Part shown: positions 4,769-9,386 of the stretch, piece by piece | Numbering within the stretch: position 1 is the stretch's first letter | Layout: every line of letters starts with the position of its first letter | Assembly (NCBI GenBank): GCA_030597505.1 | Contig: JAUVRS010000078.1 | Coordinates: 1 to 9,386 of the forward strand | Origin: Desulfobacteraceae bacterium | GTDB taxonomy: Bacteria; Desulfobacterota; DSM-4660; Desulfatiglandales; Desulfatiglandaceae | DNA: 9,386 nt | Direction of reading: 5' to 3' | The notes under the pieces: model-generated | The model's input: only the letters and a program-made list of their open reading frames with translations | Told to the model about the DNA's origin: nothing | The model's database searches: none | Translations under genes and position numbers: made by a program

Positions 4769-6673
4769 ATGACGTCTGTTTCTATTCATTTGAAAACCGG
4801 GGAAGACCAGGAGATCCAAGCTGGGTCCATGTCAGCCTATGACGCATTGGCAAAGCTGGGAGTCAAGGGACTCGACAGGGTGGTTGCGGTTAAGATCAAT
4901 GGGGAATTGGCCGATCTTACAACCGCGATAGATTCCCAAGCGGAACTGGAGCCCGTGTACGTAAATTCGACAGAGGGGCTTCAAACGCTGCGTCACAGCA
5001 CTTCTCATGTTATGGCCATGGCCGTAAAGGACCTATTTCCCGGGGTGAAGGTTACCATAGGGCCGGCGGTTGAAGATGGTTTTTATTATGATTTTGATTA
5101 CGAACGACCGTTTAAGGAAGAAGATCTTCCCAAGATCCAAGAAAAAATGGTGGAGATCATAAAGAAAAATATCCCTTTTGCCTGCACGGAAATGACAAGT
5201 CAGGAGGCCATTGATTTCTTTCAGGGCCTGGGGGAAGAGTATAAGGTAGAGTTGATCAATGACTTGGGGGCCGAAAAGGTTAGTATGTATACCCAGGGAA
5301 GCTTTACCGATCTGTGTCGGGGCCCACATATTCCTTCAACCGGTATGATAAAAGCCTTTGCGCTTACCAAGGTGGCCGGGGCCTATTGGCGGGGGGATGA
5401 AAAAAGGCCCATGCTTAGCCGTATCTATGGTATTGCCTTTGAAAACAAAAAGGAATTGAGACAACATATCAAGAAGGTTGAGGAAGCCAAAAAGAGAAAC
5501 CATGCCAAGCTTGGCCCTCAGCTAGGGCTTTTCAACACCTATGATGAGATTGGGTCCGGCATGATAGTCTGGCACCCCAAGGGTGCCATGCTGCGTCATA
5601 TTTTGGAAACGTTTGAAATACGTGAACATTTGAAAAGGGGGTATGAACTGGTAAAAGGCCCCAGTCTGCTGAAGACCGAGCTGTGGAATAAGTCGGGTCA
5701 TTTTGAACATTATCGAGAACATATGTACTTTACGGAAATCGATGAGCAGTCCTACGGCATCAAGCCAATGAACTGTCTGGCACATATGCTCATTTATCGA
5801 TCCAAAATAAGAAGCTACAGGGATTTGCCAAAACGCTATTTTGAGTTGGGGACGGTTCATCGCCATGAACGGTCGGGGGTCCTGCATGGCCTGTTACGAG
5901 TGAGGGAGTTTACACAGGATGACGCCCATATCATCTGTACTCCTCAACAGTTAAATGATGAGATAAAGGGGGTTCTTGATTTTGTAAGGGATATAATGGG
6001 TATCTTCGAATTTGACTACGAACTTGAAGTAAGCACCCGTCCGGAGAAATCCATTGGGACGGATGAAGATTGGGATATGGCCACAAATGCGTTAAGAAAT
6101 GCAATGGAAGATTCCCATCTTCAATACGATATCAATGAGGGGGATGGGGCCTTTTATGGACCCAAAATCGATGTAAAATTAAAAGACGCCCTCGGCAGAA
6201 GGTGGCAATGCTCGACCATACAGTGTGATTTTACACTTCCTGAAAGATTCGACCTGGTCTATATTGATAAGGATGGAAAAAAACACAGACCCGTCATGAT
6301 CCACAGGGTAATCCTTGGGGCAATTGAGAGGTTTGTTGGGATACTGATCGAACATTATGCGGGTGCTTTTCCCACGTGGCTTGCCCCGGTGCAGGCCGTC
6401 ATTTTGACCGTTACGGACAGAAATATTCCCCACGGCGAAGAGGTGCTGAGAACACTTAAAGAGGCAAACATCAGGGTCGACGCGGATTTTCGAAATGAAA
6501 AACTGGGTCTGAAGGTAAGAGAGTCCCAGCTGCAAAAGATTCCCTATATGCTCATATTGGGGGACAAAGAATGTGATATAAAAGGCGTAACCCCAAGGCT
6601 CAGGGATGGTCAAAATCTTCCCCTCATGAACACAAAGGAGTTTATTGACCTGATCTCACAAGAATCTAAATAA
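4769..6673 (+). CDS. thrS: Threonyl-tRNA synthetase
   Basis: Class II aminoacyl-tRNA synthetase that charges tRNA-Thr; 634 residues from the chosen start, full length for the bacterial form. Domains: TGS (about 1-65), the editing domain with HSTSH (76-80) and Cys183-His187 in DLCRGPHI that clears Ser-tRNA(Thr), the catalytic core (about 260-535) with motif 2 RHERSGVLHGLLRVREFTQD, and the C-terminal anticodon-binding domain from about 538. The zinc ligands of the active site are present: Cys336 (KPMNC), His387 (DDAHI) and His512 (MIHRV). Three starts are in frame: TTG 4754, GTG 4757 and ATG 4769. I prefer the ATG because GGTGG lies 8 bases upstream and TGS domains begin about there. It heads the thrS-infC-rpmI-rplT-pheS-pheT cluster. 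It ends 8 bases before the annotated infC ATG, with the infC Shine-Dalgarno starting at its stop codon. Confidence 0.97.
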   Translation: MTSVSIHLKTGEDQEIQAGSMSAYDALAKLGVKGLDRVVAVKINGELADLTTAIDSQAELEPVYVNSTEGLQTLRHSTSHVMAMAVKDLFPGVKVTIGPAVEDGFYYDFDYERPFKEEDLPKIQEKMVEIIKKNIPFACTEMTSQEAIDFFQGLGEEYKVELINDLGAEKVSMYTQGSFTDLCRGPHIPSTGMIKAFALTKVAGAYWRGDEKRPMLSRIYGIAFENKKELRQHIKKVEEAKKRNHAKLGPQLGLFNTYDEIGSGMIVWHPKGAMLRHILETFEIREHLKRGYELVKGPSLLKTELWNKSGHFEHYREHMYFTEIDEQSYGIKPMNCLAHMLIYRSKIRSYRDLPKRYFELGTVHRHERSGVLHGLLRVREFTQDDAHIICTPQQLNDEIKGVLDFVRDIMGIFEFDYELEVSTRPEKSIGTDEDWDMATNALRNAMEDSHLQYDINEGDGAFYGPKIDVKLKDALGRRWQCSTIQCDFTLPERFDLVYIDKDGKKHRPVMIHRVILGAIERFVGILIEHYAGAFPTWLAPVQAVILTVTDRNIPHGEEVLRTLKEANIRVDADFRNEKLGLKVRESQLQKIPYMLILGDKECDIKGVTPRLRDGQNLPLMNTKEFIDLISQESK

Positions 6674-6690
6674 AGGAGGTAATGACCATA
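6672..6690 (+). promoter_or_regulatory. infC Shine-Dalgarno that favours an ATA start
   Basis: AAAGGAGGT (6672-6680) is almost a perfect anti-SD complement. The GGAGG core ends 2 bases before the ATG at 6682, too close for normal initiation, but 8 bases before the in-frame ATA at 6688, which is optimal. Non-AUG starts (AUU, AUA, AUC) are an established feature of infC in some bacteria and underlie IF3 autoregulation. Confidence 0.6.
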
Positions 6691-7206
6691 GGTAAAAAAT
6701 CTGATGATGTCAGGGTAAACGAGCGGATTCGTTCAAGGACTGTGAGACTTATTTCGGCTGAAGGTGAACAGCTTGGGATTGTTTCCGTAAACGAGGCTCT
6801 TGAGAAGGCAAGAAACGAGGACTTTGATCTCGTCGAGGTCTCACCCAACTCCGATCCCCCGGTATGCCGAATCATGGACTATGGTAAGTTCAAGTACGAG
6901 GCAAGCAAACGGCTGCAGGCGACACGCAAAAAGACACGGGGCGGCGTGTTAAAAGAAATCAAGCTCAGACCGCGCACCGAGGATCACGATCTTGGCTTTA
7001 AGGTCAGGAACATGAAAAAATTTTTGGCACAGAAGTCACGGGTGAAAGTAACAATTTTTTTCAGAGGCCGTGAGATGGCATACAAAGAAGCCGGGGTAAA
7101 GCTCCTCAACAGGGTTGCCGAGGAAATTGCGGACGAGGGGACTGTGGAACAGGCCCCCAAACTGGAAGCTCGGAACAGGATGAGCATGGTGGTCATCCCG
7201 AAATAG
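6682..7206 (+). CDS. infC: Translation initiation factor IF-3
   Basis: Ribosome anti-association and start-codon proofreading factor that binds the 30S subunit; 174 residues from the ATG (172 if the ATA at 6688 is used). The N-terminal domain (about 10-80) has VNERIRSRTVRLI and the IF3 signature RIMDYGKFKYE (63-73). A lysine-rich linker leads to the C-terminal domain (about 90-174) with EIKLRPRTEDHD, then VKVTIFFRGREMAY, and a normal end MSMVVIPK. It is complete. It follows thrS with 8 bases between and its Shine-Dalgarno begins in the thrS stop, so translation is probably coupled. Conserved residues begin only around VNERIR, so protein similarity does not choose between ATG and ATA; Shine-Dalgarno spacing favours ATA. 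Confidence 0.96.
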   Translation: MTIGKKSDDVRVNERIRSRTVRLISAEGEQLGIVSVNEALEKARNEDFDLVEVSPNSDPPVCRIMDYGKFKYEASKRLQATRKKTRGGVLKEIKLRPRTEDHDLGFKVRNMKKFLAQKSRVKVTIFFRGREMAYKEAGVKLLNRVAEEIADEGTVEQAPKLEARNRMSMVVIPK

Positions 7207-7460
7207 ATGTCGGTCAAAATATATTTATAATCATAATAGATGTTGCCTTAAGGTCTATTGCCCGTGGCCGAACTCGGCGGGGGTGTTTCAGGGATTAATA
7301 ACTTTTGTATTTCTTGTTTTGAACTTTAACACAGGGCCTGCCAAGGTGAAGTTTTAGGTCAAGGGTCATAGTGGTATAGATCTTAGGGGTCGGCCCGGAA
7401 GCTCAAAAAAAGAGAATACAAAGGAAAAACTCCGGATTATCCGGATAGGGGAGGTTAGAA
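7207..7460 (+). other. infC-rpmI leader region, candidate r-protein autoregulatory mRNA
   Basis: 254 bases without a gene, long for this operon. A GC-rich stem-loop lies at 7261-7283 (GCCG-AACT-CGGC with CCC/GGG outside), and TCCGGA-TTA-TCCGGA at 7431-7445 sits directly before the rpmI Shine-Dalgarno. In E. coli L20 represses rpmI-rplT by binding a structured mRNA between infC and rpmI; the location here is the same. I could not match an L20-binding motif by eye. Confidence 0.4.
7430..7454 (+). promoter_or_regulatory. Hairpin next to or masking the rpmI Shine-Dalgarno
   Basis: TCCGGA (7431-7436) and TCCGGA (7440-7445) pair in a 6-bp stem with a UUA loop. Alternatively CTCC (7430-7433) can pair with GGAG inside the rpmI Shine-Dalgarno GGGGAGG (7448-7454). 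Such a pair of exclusive structures could switch rpmI translation. Confidence 0.4.
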
Positions 7461-7658
7461 ATGCCAAAAATGAAGACGAACCGTGGCGCGGCCAAGAGGT
7501 TTAAGACCACGGGTTCGGGAAAAATTGTCAGGAACAAGGCTTTTTCGAGTCATATTCTCACAAAGAAAAGCACAAAAAGAAAAAGAAATCTTCGTAAATC
7601 GGGGTTGGTCGACTCATCAAACAAAAAACAGGTAGCCAAACTCATACCCTACCTTTAG
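7461..7658 (+). CDS. rpmI: 50S ribosomal protein L35
   Basis: Small basic large-subunit protein, 65 residues, normal length. The N-terminus MPKMKTNRGAAKRFKTTGSG is the family signature, followed by KIVRNKAFSSHILTKKSTKR and a C-terminal RNLRK. Very rich in Lys and Arg, as expected for an rRNA-binding protein. GGGGAGG lies 6 bases before the ATG, and the hairpin just upstream may tune access to it. It lies between infC and rplT in the classical order, with 91 bases to rplT. No anomaly. Confidence 0.97.
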   Translation: MPKMKTNRGAAKRFKTTGSGKIVRNKAFSSHILTKKSTKRKRNLRKSGLVDSSNKKQVAKLIPYL

Positions 7659-7749
7659 CAGCATCTCCACGTTGTTGGGTTTAGGGGGCTTGGGTTTGTA
7701 ATGACACAAAAATAAACCAAAAACAAAAAAACACAAAAGAGGTTTTCAA

Positions 7750-8127
7750 ATGCCAAGGGTAAAAAGAGGTCCTAAGGCTAGGAAAAGAAGAAATAAGATA
7801 CTAAAGGCGGCCAAGGGTTACAGAGGCGGTCTCAGTAAACAGTTCAGGACGGCCAGTATTGCAGTGGCCAGGGCCGGGATGTATGCCTATCGTGATCGAA
7901 AAACCAGAAAAAGGGACTTTCGCCGACTCTGGATTGTAAGGATAAATGCCGCTGCCCGGGAAAACGGTCTGTCTTACAGCAGGCTTATGAACGGCCTTTT
8001 AAAGGCAGGGATTGCCCTAGACCGAAAGATACTTGCCGATATGGCCGTCCGAGATCCTGTAGCGTTTTCTCACTTGGCCACTATGGTCCGGTATGACAGT
8101 TTTGACGCCCAACCCGCGGCCCAATGA
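7750..8127 (+). CDS. rplT: 50S ribosomal protein L20
   Basis: Early-assembly large-subunit protein and, in E. coli and Bacillus, translational repressor of its own operon. 125 residues, a few more than the usual 117-120 because of the C-terminal extension VRYDSFDAQPAAQ. Family hallmarks: MPRVKRGPKARKRRNKILK, AKGYRGG, FRTA, YAYRDRKTRKRDFRRLWI, RINAAARENGLSYSRL and LDRKILADMAVRDP. The N-terminal third is the extended basic tail that threads into 23S rRNA. AGAGG lies 7 bases before the ATG. Its stop overlaps the pheS start as ATGA, which implies termination-reinitiation coupling; the extension may exist simply because the overlap moved the stop. Confidence 0.97.
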   Translation: MPRVKRGPKARKRRNKILKAAKGYRGGLSKQFRTASIAVARAGMYAYRDRKTRKRDFRRLWIVRINAAARENGLSYSRLMNGLLKAGIALDRKILADMAVRDPVAFSHLATMVRYDSFDAQPAAQ

Positions 8128-9131
8128 AAAGAGAACTCCTTGAGCTAGAAAAGCGGGCGCTTGAGGAGCTTGGGAGGGCTGGTGATGCCTCCGGGCTTGA
8201 GAAATTCAGGGTCTCGTATCTTGGAAAAAGGGGCCTTGTCACTTCATTTATGAAACAACTGGGTAAGGCGCCCCCCGAAGAGCGGCCAGAACTGGGCAAG
8301 CTGGCCAACCACATTAAGGCCAACCTGACCAAACGTTTTGACGATCTAAGTGAGATCCTTGCCTCGGGAAAGGTTGAACACTCCGTTTATCTGGATGTGA
8401 CCCTGCCGGGCAGAGAACTGCCACGCGGTCATCTCCATCCTATCTCTCTGGTCACCGGGGAGATCTGCCAAATTTTGTCCAGGATGGGATTCAGGGTTGT
8501 GACCGGACCCAACGTGGAGCTGGATTATTATAACTTTGAGGCCCTAAACATACCCAAAGATCATCCTGCAAGGGATATGCAGGACACTTTCTACATTTCA
8601 GATAACGTGGTTCTGAGAACCCATACCTCGCCCATACAGGTGAGAGTCATGGAGATGCAAAAACCACCCGTCAGTGTTATCGCCCCAGGAAAAGTCTACA
8701 GAAGAGACTCTGATGTCTCTCATACACCCATGTTTCATCAAGTGGAAGGGCTTCTTGTTGACAAGGGGGTTAGTTTTGGTGATCTGAAGGGAACCCTGAC
8801 GGGCTTTGTGCATCAAATGTTTGGCCCCCACACGTCGTTGCGGTTCAGACCAAGCTTTTTCCCCTTTACAGAGCCCAGTGCAGAGGTAGATATCCAATGT
8901 GTCATTTGCAGGGGGGATGGCTGCCGAACCTGTTCTCATACCGGATGGTTGGAAATACTGGGGTCAGGAATGGTTGATCCCGAGGTATATGGTTTTGTGG
9001 ACTATGACCCGGAGGTTTATTCCGGATTTGCATTTGGCATGGGCATCGAGAGGATCGCCATGTTAAAATACGGGATAGACGATATCCAGCTATTCTTTAA
9101 AAATGACATGCGTTTCCTCAAACAGTTTTGA
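8124..9131 (+). CDS. pheS: Phenylalanyl-tRNA synthetase alpha subunit
   Basis: Catalytic subunit of the alpha2-beta2 PheRS; 335 residues, complete. An N-terminal coiled coil (about 1-85) is followed by the class II core: motif 1 region HPISLVTGEICQILSRMGF (105-123), LNIPKDHPARDMQDTFY (141-157), motif 2 around VYRRDSDVSHTPMFHQVEG (191-209) and motif 3 GFAFGMGIERIAMLKYG (301-317). A four-cysteine cluster CVICRGDGCRTC (259-270, CxxC-x4-CxxC) precedes HTGWLEILG; it is common in bacterial PheS and may bind metal. There is no usable Shine-Dalgarno before the ATG; the 4-bp ATGA overlap with rplT indicates translational coupling. pheT follows after 205 bases, which is longer than usual. Confidence 0.97.
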   Translation: MKRELLELEKRALEELGRAGDASGLEKFRVSYLGKRGLVTSFMKQLGKAPPEERPELGKLANHIKANLTKRFDDLSEILASGKVEHSVYLDVTLPGRELPRGHLHPISLVTGEICQILSRMGFRVVTGPNVELDYYNFEALNIPKDHPARDMQDTFYISDNVVLRTHTSPIQVRVMEMQKPPVSVIAPGKVYRRDSDVSHTPMFHQVEGLLVDKGVSFGDLKGTLTGFVHQMFGPHTSLRFRPSFFPFTEPSAEVDIQCVICRGDGCRTCSHTGWLEILGSGMVDPEVYGFVDYDPEVYSGFAFGMGIERIAMLKYGIDDIQLFFKNDMRFLKQF

Positions 9132-9336
9132 TACCCATGTAAAAAGTCCTTTTTGCATGGATTTAAGAATTTAACAATTCAGGAATTGCGAATTATTGTG
9201 GATAGTTAGGTCTAAGGACGGTGTCCCCAATCCTGAAGGCTTCGCCTTTTACGAGTTTGTCAGTTTTGAACCGAGAAAAAAATTTTCTTCACCCATTGCT
9301 GCGCTATTGTAAAAAAATACCAAAAGAGTATTGCCC
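9132..9336 (+). other. pheS-pheT intergenic region with several inverted repeats
   Basis: 205 bases without a gene. Besides the hairpin at 9135-9160, it carries CAATTC-AG-GAATTG (9175-9188), the imperfect palindrome GGAC-GGT-GTCC (9216-9226) and AAGGC-TTC-GCCTT followed by TT (9236-9250). Together this looks like a small non-coding insertion or regulatory spacer. Confidence 0.45.
9135..9160 (+). terminator. Strong hairpin directly after pheS (terminator-like or mRNA 3' protector)
   Basis: CCATGTAAAAAG (9135-9146) pairs with CTTTTTGCATGG (9149-9160): a 12-bp stem with one G.U pair, 3 bases after the pheS stop. The tail after it is ATTTAAG, not a clean T-run, and the loop is only two bases, so it is an imperfect terminator. 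Partial attenuation before pheT is possible. Confidence 0.4.
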
Positions 9337-9386
9337 ATGAAGGTAACCTTGAATTGGCTTAGGGAATTTGTAGATATTGAGATGCC
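9337..9386 (+). CDS. pheT: Phenylalanyl-tRNA synthetase beta subunit, N-terminal fragment
   Basis: The first 16 codons plus two bases of the seventeenth before the right edge. They read MKVTLNWLREFVDIEM, the typical start of PheT, whose full length would be about 800 residues. A weak AGAG lies 8 bases before the ATG. Position after pheS supports the call. The N-terminus is intact; nothing can be said of the remaining domains. The beta subunit carries editing and tRNA recognition and joins PheS in the heterotetramer. Confidence 0.88.
   Translation, partial: MKVTLNWLREFVDIEM

Noticed and set aside
4754..4770. TTTGGTGGCAAAGG resembles part of a T-box core near thrS
   Set aside because: Only a few positions match the T-box consensus. 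It lies after the stem-loop and not before a terminator, and no specifier stem or downstream antiterminator is visible.
8381..8410. Possible truncation or fusion in PheS
   Set aside because: The protein is full length at 335 residues with motifs 1, 2 and 3 in order and a normal C-terminus.
9236..9250. AAGGC-TTC-GCCTT followed by TT as a terminator
   Set aside because: The 5-bp stem and two-base T-tail are too weak to call a terminator by eye; kept only as part of the structured gap.
1..9386. CRISPR arrays, tRNA or rRNA genes, insertion sequences, prophage or toxin-antitoxin genes
   Set aside because: No spaced direct repeats, cloverleaf or CCA-ended segments, transposase motifs or phage proteins were seen on either strand.

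Overview
The window looks like chromosomal DNA of a Gram-negative bacterium, most plausibly a member of Desulfobacterota (formerly Deltaproteobacteria). This is an inference from the style of the proteins, from a periplasmic-type solute-binding protein with a Sec signal peptide, and from a small sulfur-carrier (TusA-like) gene beside a DsrE-like gene. No rRNA or other phylogenetic marker was compared.

Left third (1-3163, all minus strand): a branched-chain amino acid type (HAAT/Liv) ABC transporter operon in the order livK (binding protein), livG (ATPase), livF (ATPase), livH (permease, cut by the left edge). A livM permease is expected just outside. The intercistronic gaps livK-livG and livG-livF each hold an inverted repeat. 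The first buries the livG ribosome-binding site, which serves a TTG start.

Middle (3164-4753): the livK leader with an 11-bp hairpin, then a small minus-strand sulfur-relay-like pair: tusA (promoter visible) and, 250 bp downstream, a 99-residue protein that resembles DsrE-type proteins. The spacer between them carries a 42-codon open frame that stops 3 bases before the DsrE-like start, and DNA that looks like a remnant or a dispersed repeat. The 462-bp divergent region between tusA and thrS contains a perfect 11-bp inverted repeat, a sigma70-like promoter for each direction, and a long stem-loop that ends 20 bases before the likely thrS ATG.

Right half (4769-9386, plus strand): the conserved translation cluster thrS-infC-rpmI-rplT-pheS-pheT (threonyl-tRNA synthetase, IF3, L35, L20, PheRS alpha and the first residues of PheRS beta). 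Spacing ranges from a 4-bp ATGA overlap (rplT/pheS) to gaps of 254 bp (infC-rpmI) and 205 bp (pheS-pheT), both with secondary structure. The most interesting point is infC. Its strong Shine-Dalgarno sequence lies only 2 bases from the first ATG but 8 bases from an in-frame ATA, which suggests the rare non-AUG initiation known for infC autoregulation in enterobacteria.

No CRISPR array, tRNA, rRNA, transposase or phage gene was seen. Apart from the tusA/DsrE-like spacer, the window is ordinary core and transport gene content. The points worth following are mainly regulatory.
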